From NCBI GenBank assembly GCA_016282015.1, contig JAEEJS010000002.1:1-64000 (forward strand): a stretch of DNA of 64,000 nt, written 5' to 3'. Below the pieces are notes generated by a model. The model was not told the origin of the DNA. It saw nothing but the letters and a program-made list of their open reading frames with translations, and ran no database searches. Below, piece by piece: positions 33,757 to 42,205 of this stretch. The number at the start of each line of letters is the position of its first letter. The first letter of the stretch is position 1. A program made the position numbers and the translations under genes. Source of the stretch: Bacteroidales bacterium (GTDB lineage: Bacteria; Bacteroidota; Bacteroidia; Bacteroidales; F082).

Positions 33757-34671
33757 TTAGAATTTCGGTCTGGCAGTGAGAATCTGCTCGTATTCCTCGG
33801 AATGCGACGGGTCAATTTCGCGCAGTATGTTGACAGCTTTGGTCTTCTCCTGCTGGGCACCTTCCGAATAGACATTCTTCCACTCGTCGCGTTTTGTGTC
33901 GTTAAGAATCTGTATGAAATAAAGATTCGGCTTGCTGTTGTAAAGAGCCTTCACATAGTCCAACGACTTGGTGATAGCCGCACGGCCTTCGTCAACCTTG
34001 CCGTTACCCATAACGTCGAGGCCGAGTCTGTGGTATTCATACATAAACTTGTGTATCTGGCTATAAGCCGGATTGGTGAAACAATCGAGCAGCCAGTAAC
34101 GGTTGCGATAGCCGTCGAAAGCTTTCCATCCGCCTTCAGTTGCGACCTGTGCCGCTGTAACTATCTGGTCGGCCATATGGAAGAATTCCTCACCTCCATT
34201 CATACCGTATGTGTCAAAATACACCCCCAGGCAATAATAGGCGTAGAATCCCAGTATGGACGTGAGGTTTGACATAAACGACGACTCGTTGAAATCCAGA
34301 GGCTGCGACTCTATGTACTGGAAGGAGATATCGGAGTCGACTAAGTTCAACAAAGGAGTGTTGTAATTCGACTTATAAACAGGACGGCGTAACGCCACAT
34401 TCATCTCTCCCGCTATACCGTTGCCTTCGTGGCTCTTCACCACCAGCACCAAGGAACCTTCGATGCGCTCTTGCGGCTCAAATTTGATGTTTGTCCAGAT
34501 GCGGTTATTCATGAAGTTTACCATACTCTCTTTCAGGGCCTCATACACACGCTGGTCGGTACCACCCACCTGGTTTGTGTTGATGGTGACGGTGAAGTTA
34601 AACTCCTGCGCGCTGACGCTTACTGACATCAGGCAGAGTGCAAACAATATCGGGAAGATGATTTTTTTCAT
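33757..34671 (-). CDS. porD: DUF4835 family protein (PorD, T9SS-associated)
   Basis: A 304-residue periplasmic or outer-membrane-associated protein with a signal peptide (LFALCLMSVSVSAQ). The rest matches what I know of DUF4835: FNFTVTINTNQVGGTDQRVY (about 24-43) and a C-terminal helical half. In databases this family is often named type IX secretion protein PorD; I recall this and cannot check it. Its exact role is not clear. The place between coaBC and recN is the usual one in Bacteroidetes, and four T9SS cargo proteins in this window make a T9SS link fitting. It is separated from its neighbours by 4 and 5 bases. Confidence 0.82.
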   Translation of the reverse strand: MKKIIFPILFALCLMSVSVSAQEFNFTVTINTNQVGGTDQRVYEALKESMVNFMNNRIWTNIKFEPQERIEGSLVLVVKSHEGNGIAGEMNVALRRPVYKSNYNTPLLNLVDSDISFQYIESQPLDFNESSFMSNLTSILGFYAYYCLGVYFDTYGMNGGEEFFHMADQIVTAAQVATEGGWKAFDGYRNRYWLLDCFTNPAYSQIHKFMYEYHRLGLDVMGNGKVDEGRAAITKSLDYVKALYNSKPNLYFIQILNDTKRDEWKNVYSEGAQQEKTKAVNILREIDPSHSEEYEQILTARPKF

Positions 34672-34675
34672 AATT

Positions 34676-35881
34676 TTACTTTGATATTGATTGATATATG
34701 ACGTTTAAGATATCGGCAGCCACCTCTCTCTTGGGTTTGAGTTCAAAATCCACAACCTGGTCGTCACGCATAATGACGCTCACCTTGTTGGTCTTGGTCT
34801 TGAACCCAACTCCAGCCTCGTTCATAGTGTTCAACACTATCATGTCGAGGTTCTTGGTATGCAGCTTCTTCTTAGCGTTGGCAAGTCCGTTTTCGGTTTC
34901 CAGGGCGAATCCCACCAAAAACTGCTTGTCTGTCTTGTTCTCCCCTAAAGTCTTCAGTATATCCTCAGTCTTTACAAGACGGAGTATCATCTCGTCCTTG
35001 TTGGGGTCTTTCTTAATTTTCTGGTCGGCTGCCGTCTCAGGACGGAAGTCGGCTACCGCAGCGCACAGCACAGCTATGTCGGCTTTCTTGAATGCCGCCG
35101 TAGCAGCCTCGAACATTTCCTTGGCCGATGTCACGGGCAGCACGTTTATATTGGCACGTTCTGGCCGTATGGCTGAAGGTCCGAGCACCAATGTGACGTC
35201 GGCTCCCTGATCGGCAAAGGCGCGGGCTATCTCTATGCCCATGAGTCCTGAGCTGTGGTTGCCTATAAAACGCACAGGGTCGATGGCCTCGTATGTAGGG
35301 CCTGCTGTCACCAGCACTTTCTTACCTGCGTAACGTTGTTTTTTCTGAAAATAATCCTTGATTATGTTGAAAATCTCCTGAGGCTCCTCCATACGGCCCT
35401 CTCCGCACAAGCCCGAGGCCAGTTCACCGGCGGCGGGCGCCACAAAGCGGTAGCCACGTTCGATGAGGGTACGGATGTTCTGCTGGGTCGCAGGATGCTT
35501 GTACATGTCGAGGTCCATGGCTGGGGCGAACATCACAGGACATTTCGCCGACAGGCACACCGTCAGCAGGTAGTTGTCAGCGGCGCCCGCCGCCATCTTT
35601 GCGATGGTATTGGCAGATGCCGGTGCTATCACCATAAGGTCGGCCCACAAGCCCAACTCCACATGGCTGTTCCACTTGCCTGTCTCCGGATCGAAGCCCT
35701 TCGACAAAACAGGACGGCCGCTCAGCGTTGCAAGCGTGAGCGGCGTAACGAAATCGCGTGCCGCGTCGGTCATCACGACCTGGACTTCGGCACCTTCTTT
35801 CTTCAGAAGCCTTACCAGAAGCGGAATCTTATAGGCAGCTATACTACCCGTTATTCCTATCAGGATCTTTTTAGAAATCAC
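34676..35881 (-). CDS. coaBC: Bifunctional phosphopantothenoylcysteine decarboxylase/synthetase
   Basis: CoaBC makes 4'-phosphopantetheine from phosphopantothenate, cysteine and CTP, two steps of coenzyme A synthesis. The flavin-dependent CoaC half (about 1-180) shows KILIGITGSIAAYK and CPVMFAPAMDLDMYKHPATQ. The CoaB half begins KKVLVTAGPTYEAIDPVRF (about 194) and has AAVADFRPETAADQKIKKD. I set the start at GTG (35881), giving 401 residues and an 11-base overlap with rpoZ. An in-frame ATG at 36049 would add a basic, Ser/Arg-rich stretch that is only rpoZ read in another frame. Confidence 0.95.
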   Translation of the reverse strand: MISKKILIGITGSIAAYKIPLLVRLLKKEGAEVQVVMTDAARDFVTPLTLATLSGRPVLSKGFDPETGKWNSHVELGLWADLMVIAPASANTIAKMAAGAADNYLLTVCLSAKCPVMFAPAMDLDMYKHPATQQNIRTLIERGYRFVAPAAGELASGLCGEGRMEEPQEIFNIIKDYFQKKQRYAGKKVLVTAGPTYEAIDPVRFIGNHSSGLMGIEIARAFADQGADVTLVLGPSAIRPERANINVLPVTSAKEMFEAATAAFKKADIAVLCAAVADFRPETAADQKIKKDPNKDEMILRLVKTEDILKTLGENKTDKQFLVGFALETENGLANAKKKLHTKNLDMIVLNTMNEAGVGFKTKTNKVSVIMRDDQVVDFELKPKREVAADILNVIYQSISK

Positions 35882-36209
35882 CTTCGTTTTTCTTGTTAGG
35901 GTTGCGATAGTAGAGCTTGTCGTTAAGGAACTCGTCAATTGCAATGAGAGTCGGTTTCGGCAGCTTCTCGTAGAACTTCGCCACTTCGATCTGCTCCTTG
36001 TTCTCGAACACTTCTTCGAGAGTGTCGTTCTGTGAAGCGAACTCCTCAATCTTCTTGTTGAGTTCCTGCTTCTCCTCTGTGGCTATCTGGTTAGCTCTCT
36101 TGGCGAGGATGGCCACTGTCTCGTAAATATTGCCTGTTCCAACGTAGAACTGGTCTTTCTGACGTGTAATGGCGGTAGTTTCCGTCTTAACTTTTCTGAA
36201 ATCTATCAT
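35871..36209 (-). CDS. rpoZ: DNA-directed RNA polymerase omega subunit, Bacteroidetes type
   Basis: A 112-residue small RNA polymerase subunit that helps fold the beta-prime subunit. It shows the Rpb6/omega pattern near the middle (TGNIYETVAILAKRANQIAT, about 25-44) but, as in other Bacteroidetes, differs from the proteobacterial protein and ends in a charged tail. Its position between bamD (7 bases upstream) and coaBC (11-base overlap downstream) is the conserved one in this phylum and supports the call. Confidence 0.88.
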   Translation of the reverse strand: MIDFRKVKTETTAITRQKDQFYVGTGNIYETVAILAKRANQIATEEKQELNKKIEEFASQNDTLEEVFENKEQIEVAKFYEKLPKPTLIAIDEFLNDKLYYRNPNKKNEGDF

Positions 36210-36216
36210 TTTCTGT

Positions 36217-37017
36217 CTATTTGATTTTTTCTAATTTTTCTCTGATTTTCTTAATAGTAGGCTCCAACTCAGCTATATACGGGCTCTCCGGATAAACATA
36301 GCACAGAGTGTTATATTTCTCTATAGCCAACTCATAACGCTCGCGCTGTTTCGACTTCACACTGTTCTCAGCATAGCGGTAATAGTTGATAACCATATTG
36401 TTAAGTATCTCTTCACGATATTCCGTGTTAGGATGATCCTTAAGGAAAGTCTCGTAGCTTGTTATTGCGGCCTGATACTCTTCCATCTTGAAATAGAGGT
36501 TGCAGATAGCATACTCTTTATCGGCCAATTTGTTACGCAGAGTGTCAATTTTTCCGTTTACTTCATCCACTCTCGGACTATTGGGGAAAGTGTTGACGAA
36601 AGTCTGGAACTCATTCAAAGCCGTATAAGTGTCGGACTGGTCTAGCGACAATTTTGGCGAGAGTTTGTAATAGCAAATCGCGCTCTTGTATAAAGCATCC
36701 TCCGCATCATTGGAATAAGGGTATCTGGTAACGAAACGTTTATAATATCCGCTTGCAATGTAGTAGTCTTCCTTATAGAAATAGCATTCCGCCGTCAGGT
36801 AAGCTATCTTCTCACCCTCCGGTTTGTTACGGTAGTATGCCTGCATCACGTCGAAAAGCTGAAGGGCACGGTCATAGTTCTTCTTCTCGAAGTAGTCCAA
36901 CGCAGCCTCATATTTGGCCTCGTTGTCGGTTCCCTTGAGCAATTTCTTGTATTTGCTGCACGACATGCATCCCAACAAACACATCATTATCAATAAGAAA
37001 AGCCTATTTCTAAACAT
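36217..37017 (-). CDS. bamD: Outer membrane assembly lipoprotein BamD
   Basis: BamD is the essential TPR lipoprotein of the BAM complex, which inserts beta-barrel proteins into the outer membrane. A lipoprotein signal ends at LLGCMSCSKY, with basic rather than acidic residues after the cysteine, which fits retention on the periplasmic face. Five TPR-like repeats fill the 266 residues (for example YEAALDYFEKKNYDRALQLF near 35 and YLTAECYFYKEDYYIASGYY near 73). It is the first gene of the operon. The promoter ends four bases before the ATG, suggesting a leaderless message. Confidence 0.92.
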   Translation of the reverse strand: MFRNRLFLLIMMCLLGCMSCSKYKKLLKGTDNEAKYEAALDYFEKKNYDRALQLFDVMQAYYRNKPEGEKIAYLTAECYFYKEDYYIASGYYKRFVTRYPYSNDAEDALYKSAICYYKLSPKLSLDQSDTYTALNEFQTFVNTFPNSPRVDEVNGKIDTLRNKLADKEYAICNLYFKMEEYQAAITSYETFLKDHPNTEYREEILNNMVINYYRYAENSVKSKQRERYELAIEKYNTLCYVYPESPYIAELEPTIKKIREKLEKIK

Positions 37018-37021
37018 GCTG

Positions 37022-37029
37022 CAAAATTA
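37022..37029 (-). promoter_or_regulatory. -7 promoter element for the bamD operon (possibly leaderless)
   Basis: TAATTTTG on the minus strand ends four bases before the bamD ATG at 37017, placing the expected transcription start on or beside the start codon. Confidence 0.65.
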
Positions 37030-37050
37030 CGTTTTTTTTAGTTACCAATC

Positions 37051-39588
37051 TTATTCCACAACAACTTTCTTCATTGTCTGCTGTCCGTCGCACTCAATGT
37101 TGATGAAGTAAATACCTGCTTCCACATCTTCAACATTGATTTCCAATGAGTTGCTTATACGTTTTACAACCTGTCCTTGAGGGTTGACAACCATCACCTT
37201 AAGAGTCTGGTAATCGCTTATACCAACTATGTTAATCAGCGATGAGGCAGGGTTAGGATAAACCGCCACGCCGTTCAAACTTGTTTCGCCAAGTCCGAGG
37301 CAGTCTTCCACATAAAATGCCACAGACACTGTCTCTGAATTAATGCCGTCGCTGACTGTAACAGTATAGGTATAAGTCACATCGTAAGGCATGCCATACT
37401 CATGAGTGAACACCGGATTGGCCGATGTAGGATCGTCCAGATAGTCGGCTGGTGACCATGTATAAGTGTAATTGTATGAACCTCCTGAAGCGTGGGCATA
37501 CAGTTTATTTGTACCTTCAGCGCAGATTGTTTCATTCTCGACTTCAGCCGTCACTGTCATTCCAATTCCGAGGCATCTGACGTGAGCTGCCCAACCTTCT
37601 TTATTAAGGCTGCTGTCTGAAGTAAATCTGAACGTAAGGGCACCATCGGCATTGGTTGCTGTCACTGTGCCGGGATTGCTACCGCCGCTGTATTGTCCAA
37701 TCTGTTGTGCCGATGTAGAAGTTCCGTCATAAATATAAAGGAAGTCGTAGTTATACTCTGTTTCAAATGTCTGGAACTCAACCTCGACTATACCGCCTGC
37801 TGTAGCGGGCAGGAAGGTCATGGTGAAATCCTTGCTGTCACCATAGTTTGCATTAGCACCGCCATCATCATAGAACATCGCGTCGCAAGTGTTTATGGTG
37901 CCGTTATGCATGTTATAGGCTTCCACCACCGAGATGTAGTTAGGCATAAACTTGGTGTCACTTTCACCATCAGCGTTGGTCACTGTGAGGCGAACGTCGA
38001 ATGTACCGGCTTCGCTGTATGTCACTGTAGGATTTTGTGCTGTTGAAGTAGCCGGTGTGCCGCCCTCAAACTCCCAATCCCAGCTCACGAGCTGTGCGCC
38101 CCATGAGTTGTCGGTGAAATGCACTGTACCGCCAATTGACACTGCTGTGGCGTCGACGGTAAAGTCAGCGACTATGCCTTCGAGTGCCACCATCTGTGCT
38201 TCAATTGTGACAGCCTCACCGTCAGCCACTGTAACCTGTGTCTCATAAGCCTCATAACCGTTCTTGGTGATTCTTACATTGTAAGTTCCACCTTTGATTG
38301 GACGATGGAAATCGCCGCTAGGAAGCTGTGTTGACACCGTTGCGTACTGATCATCGTGACCCACGATAGTAACTGTTGCACCACCTATCGGAGCTTTTGA
38401 CTCGGCATCGACCACTGTGCCATGGATACCGTTCAAGCACTGGTTGACGAAAGCGAAGATTGAGTTTTTGTTGATATTCCAGAAGTTAGGCATCTGGCTG
38501 GCACTCGGGCATTTTGTGTTTGAGCACTCTATTGTCAACTCACGGCATTCTGCATAGCCGTTCATGTAGTCCTGACGACCGCCGCCAATCATATACCACT
38601 GTGCACCATTGGTTATACCGTTGTTGTAGTCAGTCATATAGCCTGAGCTTTGAACATGGCAAAGGTCAGCATATTCATGGCTGATGAGCTGATACCAAGC
38701 ATCGTCGGAATGGAGAGTGTAAGTATTGTCCCAAGGATAGTTCATAACCTCTGCACCACCGTGATAGTTGGCACCCATAACGAAATTGTTATCCTCAGCA
38801 AGCTGCATAAACCAAAGTGTTTCCTGCTGATATGCATTTCCATCAGGATGTGCGCCGCCATGAGGGTCAGCGTAATTACGGTTCATATCCACGTTGTTGG
38901 CATTGTAACGGGTAGCACCGTTAACAGTGTTGTTTCCGCCATGATATGTACCATCAGGGTTGGTATTAGGGCCAACATACAAATCAACGTTGTTAAGGAT
39001 ATTGGCACACTCCGGAAGTGCAGGATTCTCAAGGAGATAGTCGATGAAGCGAAGCATCAGCATCCAGCCTGTGGTCTCATCACCATGGATAGTCGATGTG
39101 TACAAGAACTTAGGTTTGCCAGCACCACTGCCATTGTTGATATGGGCAATCAATATCTTACGGTTGCTCGGCAGTGTACCGAGTTCGATAATCTCACACT
39201 TGTCAGGATGATCGGTGGCAAACTGGAACATCATCGCTTCATAGGCCTCGTATGTAGGATACTGATCCCAGTCGTACGCTGCGCGGTTGCTGCCGTTCCA
39301 CATCTCGGCTTCAAACATCATTGAAGGAGGTGTCTGAAGTGTGATCTCATATCCCATTTTCTGGAATTCAGTAAATTCCCTGTCGTTAGCGTAAGCTGTG
39401 ACAACGTTACCGTCAACACGGTCAACTGAAATGGTATGTGCAATCTTATTAAGATTGTCGTTTCCGTTCAATTCAAAAGTAAAATAATACTCATTGCGCT
39501 CCTTCATGAGCTTGTTGAGACTCGTTTCCTGGGCTGTAAGTCCAAAAGTGAACAGCACCAAAAGAATTGCCAAAAGATTTTTTCTCAT
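37051..39588 (-). CDS. T9SS-exported M14 zinc carboxypeptidase with PKD and CUB-like domains
   Basis: An 845-residue secreted peptidase. Order: signal peptide (to GLTAQ); prodomain; M14 catalytic domain (about 110-390) with zinc site STIHGDETTGWM (His168, Glu171), second zinc His in ANYHGGAEVMNY (about 275), and the catalytic Glu in ELTIECSN (about 352). Then come a carboxypeptidase regulatory-like domain (GTVVDAESKAPIGGATVTI), a PKD domain (SWDWEFEGGTPATSTAQNPT), a CUB-like domain (YDFLYIYDGTSTSAQQIGQY) and a second PKD-like domain. A T9SS type A tail closes it (VAVYPNPASSLINIVG, YFINIE). It resembles CPG70 of Porphyromonas. It follows dapA by 18 bases. Confidence 0.93.
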   Translation of the reverse strand: MRKNLLAILLVLFTFGLTAQETSLNKLMKERNEYYFTFELNGNDNLNKIAHTISVDRVDGNVVTAYANDREFTEFQKMGYEITLQTPPSMMFEAEMWNGSNRAAYDWDQYPTYEAYEAMMFQFATDHPDKCEIIELGTLPSNRKILIAHINNGSGAGKPKFLYTSTIHGDETTGWMLMLRFIDYLLENPALPECANILNNVDLYVGPNTNPDGTYHGGNNTVNGATRYNANNVDMNRNYADPHGGAHPDGNAYQQETLWFMQLAEDNNFVMGANYHGGAEVMNYPWDNTYTLHSDDAWYQLISHEYADLCHVQSSGYMTDYNNGITNGAQWYMIGGGRQDYMNGYAECRELTIECSNTKCPSASQMPNFWNINKNSIFAFVNQCLNGIHGTVVDAESKAPIGGATVTIVGHDDQYATVSTQLPSGDFHRPIKGGTYNVRITKNGYEAYETQVTVADGEAVTIEAQMVALEGIVADFTVDATAVSIGGTVHFTDNSWGAQLVSWDWEFEGGTPATSTAQNPTVTYSEAGTFDVRLTVTNADGESDTKFMPNYISVVEAYNMHNGTINTCDAMFYDDGGANANYGDSKDFTMTFLPATAGGIVEVEFQTFETEYNYDFLYIYDGTSTSAQQIGQYSGGSNPGTVTATNADGALTFRFTSDSSLNKEGWAAHVRCLGIGMTVTAEVENETICAEGTNKLYAHASGGSYNYTYTWSPADYLDDPTSANPVFTHEYGMPYDVTYTYTVTVSDGINSETVSVAFYVEDCLGLGETSLNGVAVYPNPASSLINIVGISDYQTLKVMVVNPQGQVVKRISNSLEINVEDVEAGIYFINIECDGQQTMKKVVVE

Positions 39589-39606
39589 TTTTTTTTAAAC
39601 TTAAAT

Positions 39607-40491
39607 TTATTTCAAATGGTTATCATATTCAGTTTCAATATCCTGACGTACAGTCTCAGATGCCGGTACCAAAGGCAGACGCAGCACATTCTTGCAAAGT
39701 CCGGCATGAGCCATAAGGGCTTTGATGCCGGCCGGATTGCCGTCTGCAAAAATCAAGCCGTTCATTCTGAGCATGGTGTAATGCAGTTTCAGGGCTTCGT
39801 CCTGCTTGCCTTCCAGCATGCAGTGCACCATTTTGCAGAATGGTTTCGGATAGCCGTTAGCTGCCACTGATATAACGCCTTTGGCACCCAAAGCCATCAT
39901 GGGCTGAGTGATGCCGTCATCGCCTGAAAGCACAGTGAAATCTGACGGTTTGTCACGCAGAATCTCCATAATCTGCTGCAGATTGCCCGAGGCTTCCTTC
40001 ACTGCTATGATGTTGGGATGCTTGGCCAACTCCACTGTTGTAGCCGCCTGCAGGTTCACTCCCACCCTTCCCGGGACATTGTAGAGAATGACCGGCACAG
40101 GCGACACATCAGCCACATGCAGGAAATGGGCTTTCATTCCACGCTGGTTGGGTTTGTTGTAGTAAGGAACAACGCTCAAAATGCCGTCTATGCCTTTAAA
40201 ATCCTGACTTCTAATACCGTCAATCAACGCAGAGGTATTGTTGCCTCCCATGCCCAGCAAAATCGGGCAGCGACCGCCGGCTGTCTCAACTACGGTCTTA
40301 ACCACCTTAGCCTTTTCCTCGGCATTCATTGTCGGAGCTTCCGATGTGGTGCCCAGAGCCACCAAAAAATCGGCTCCGTTTTGTAACACATAGTCTACAA
40401 TATTCTTTAACGACTGATAATCGACCGAATAATCCTCGTTAAACGGAGTTATCAAAGCAACTCCTGTACCTATGAAAGGGTTGTTTTTCAT
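39607..40491 (-). CDS. dapA: 4-Hydroxy-tetrahydrodipicolinate synthase
   Basis: DapA condenses pyruvate with aspartate semialdehyde, the first committed step toward lysine and diaminopimelate for peptidoglycan. The 294 residues are full length: GTGVALITPFNEDYSVDYQ at the start, LGTTSEAPTM (about 46), YYNKPNQRGMKAHF (about 108), YNVPGRVGVNL with the active-site Tyr (about 137) and IAVKEASGNLQQ with the Schiff-base Lys (near 165). Its start overlaps the DUF6913 stop by four bases. Confidence 0.96.
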   Translation of the reverse strand: MKNNPFIGTGVALITPFNEDYSVDYQSLKNIVDYVLQNGADFLVALGTTSEAPTMNAEEKAKVVKTVVETAGGRCPILLGMGGNNTSALIDGIRSQDFKGIDGILSVVPYYNKPNQRGMKAHFLHVADVSPVPVILYNVPGRVGVNLQAATTVELAKHPNIIAVKEASGNLQQIMEILRDKPSDFTVLSGDDGITQPMMALGAKGVISVAANGYPKPFCKMVHCMLEGKQDEALKLHYTMLRMNGLIFADGNPAGIKALMAHAGLCKNVLRLPLVPASETVRQDIETEYDNHLK

Positions 40492-41021
40492 CTTTTTCCC
40501 AATAACATCGAGAGATATGTATGCATTATCTCTATCTTGTTCAACAAATTGTCGTCACTTTTCGTATCTATGACCATGTCGTACATAGAGCGGTATTTTG
40601 TGTCGAAAGTGGCTCTGAATGAAGTGTTTATCAGCGTTAACAAATACAAATTGGTCATCTCTTCATCACGCCATTTAGTCATATCAAGAAGTAAATCGAA
40701 CGACAGGCTGATAATTGCCTCCTTTTTCTCCTGCTTTACCAGTCCCCAGAAGTTGAAGTCATTTTTCGTTATGAAGAAATAACGGTCTGTTTGCAGCACG
40801 TTTTTAGGCAACTCGTCTACGTAGACGAAGAAAGTGAATCTCTTCATATCGAACAGATTCGCAAGTTTGTTTTGTAATTCTTTGTATTGTGCAAATTGGT
40901 CCTTATCAAGCAGAATGGCAATTGACGGGTATTTGGAGATGTCCGGAAGCAGGCATGCCTTCCTCTTTCTCCTGAACCCGCTTATCGCGTGTCTTCTTGC
41001 TAATTTGACCAATGCTTTCAT
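40488..41021 (-). CDS. DUF6913-like conserved protein upstream of dapA
   Basis: A 177-residue cytoplasmic protein with no signal peptide or membrane helix. It starts with a basic segment (HAISGFRRKRKACLLPD), followed by an alpha/beta part (SIAILLDKDQFAQYKELQNK; FTFFVYVDELPKN). I recognise it only as the conserved gene that sits before dapA in many Bacteroidales (named DUF6913 from memory). Function unknown. It overlaps dapA by four bases and is read from a promoter back-to-back with that of the MBL hydrolase gene. Confidence 0.75.
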   Translation of the reverse strand: MKALVKLARRHAISGFRRKRKACLLPDISKYPSIAILLDKDQFAQYKELQNKLANLFDMKRFTFFVYVDELPKNVLQTDRYFFITKNDFNFWGLVKQEKKEAIISLSFDLLLDMTKWRDEEMTNLYLLTLINTSFRATFDTKYRSMYDMVIDTKSDDNLLNKIEIMHTYLSMLLGKR

Positions 41022-41048
41022 TACAATTTAGTTCGCTTAATAAACTTG

Positions 41049-41077
41049 CAAAGATACGAATTATTTTATTATCTTTG
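41049..41077. promoter_or_regulatory. Back-to-back promoters for the dapA operon and the MBL hydrolase
   Basis: TATCTTTG on the minus strand (41056 to 41049) and TATCTTTG on the plus strand (41070-41077) are separated by 13 bases. The two polymerase footprints would overlap, so the promoters may compete. Confidence 0.7.
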
Positions 41078-41095
41078 CAACGATTTTTTTGAACA

Positions 41096-41878
41096 ATGAT
41101 GAAAATAACGATTTTAGGCAGTGGCACCTCTCAAGGCGTTCCGGTTATAGGTTGTAATTGCGATGTCTGCAAGTCAACAGACATGAGAGACAAACGTTTG
41201 CGCACCTCCATATTGATTCAGACCGAGCAGACGACTATATGCGTGGATGCCGGCCCGGATTTCCGACAGCAAATGCTGCGTGAGAATGTTCAACATTTGG
41301 ATGCCATTCTTATCACCCATCATCACAAAGATCATATAGGCGGCTTGGACGATGTGCGCTCGTTCAATTTCCTGCAAAACATCTCAATGCCTATATACGC
41401 TGCCCCTGTTGCGCAAGAGGAAATCAAACGTGAGTATTCATACGCTTTTGTCGACAAAAGCCAGCTTTACCCAGGCGCTCCAACCTATAATTTAATTGAC
41501 ATAAAAGACCATAAGCCAATCGTTATCAACGAGTTGACAATAGAACCCATCCCCCTGTCGCACCTCCACATGCTGTGCTACGCCTTCCGCATAGGCAACT
41601 TTGCCTACGTCACCGATTTCAACACCATGTCAGACGAGAGTTTCGAGAGGCTTAAAGGTGTGGAATATCTTATCATCGAAGCTTTGCGGCACGAGAAGCA
41701 CTATTCCCATATCAGCCTGCCGGAAGCCATAGAGATAGCCCAGCGACTGAATGTCAAAAAAGCATGGTTCACACATGTCAGCCACTCCATGGGAAGAGCC
41801 GTCGATGTCAATAAGACATTACCACAAAACATGATGCTGGCCTACGACGGTCTACAAATTACGGTAGAAAACAACTAA
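41096..41878 (+). CDS. MBL-fold metal-dependent hydrolase (PhnP/RNase Z-like)
   Basis: A 260-residue metallo-beta-lactamase-fold phosphoesterase. The metal signature LITHHHKDHIGGLDDVR (about 74-90), later SHLHMLCYAF, AYVTDFNTMSD and THVSHSMGRAVD are clear. The N-terminus ITILGSGTSQGVPVIGCNCD is typical of the PhnP/cyclic phosphodiesterase branch, with CxC..C residues that may bind another zinc. The start could be the second Met, three bases on. Substrate unknown. Its 3' end overlaps the convergent zinc-ribbon gene by 27 bases. Confidence 0.9.
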   Translation: MMKITILGSGTSQGVPVIGCNCDVCKSTDMRDKRLRTSILIQTEQTTICVDAGPDFRQQMLRENVQHLDAILITHHHKDHIGGLDDVRSFNFLQNISMPIYAAPVAQEEIKREYSYAFVDKSQLYPGAPTYNLIDIKDHKPIVINELTIEPIPLSHLHMLCYAFRIGNFAYVTDFNTMSDESFERLKGVEYLIIEALRHEKHYSHISLPEAIEIAQRLNVKKAWFTHVSHSMGRAVDVNKTLPQNMMLAYDGLQITVENN

Positions 41879-42205
41879 TTGCACCCTGCCATCATCGCCC
41901 ACGCTGTAAGCCTGGTCGTAAACGAGGTAGTAATCCTTGCCTTTTTTGGTTTTATATATTCCGGTAAAACACTGGAAATCGAATCCCTCCTCTTCAAGAA
42001 AACTCTTGGGAACCGAATCCCTACCATTGGAGTTAATCGAACGGAGTATTCCCCTGTTTTTCAGCAATTTACTGTTTATATCCCTAATAAAACTTTTCTG
42101 CTCGCTGTTGACCCTGTAATAGTAATTATTACGGCAACGGTCGTCACAAAACACCTTGTCGCTTCGTCCTTCAATCGGTTTATTGCAGAAGGGGCATCTT
42201 TTCAT
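41852..42205 (-). CDS. Small zinc-ribbon protein, function unknown
   Basis: A 117-residue protein starting with a four-Cys zinc ribbon (KRCPFCNKPIEGRSDKVFCD, then DRCRNNYYYRVN; Cys 4, 7, 20 and 24). A basic helical linker and a C-terminal beta-rich part follow (GIYKTKKGKDYYLVYDQAY). It resembles short Bacteroidetes zinc-ribbon proteins, but I assign no function. It overlaps the DUF4159 gene by four bases and is the last gene of the argS-rsmE-DUF4159 unit. Its end overlaps the MBL hydrolase gene tail to tail. Confidence 0.78.
   Translation of the reverse strand: MKRCPFCNKPIEGRSDKVFCDDRCRNNYYYRVNSEQKSFIRDINSKLLKNRGILRSINSNGRDSVPKSFLEEEGFDFQCFTGIYKTKKGKDYYLVYDQAYSVGDDGRVQLVVFYRNL

Noticed and set aside
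35882-36049. N-terminal extension of coaBC from an ATG at 36049
   Set aside because: The added residues are basic, Ser/Arg-rich and are rpoZ sequence read out of frame; CoaBC begins normally at the GTG at 35881.
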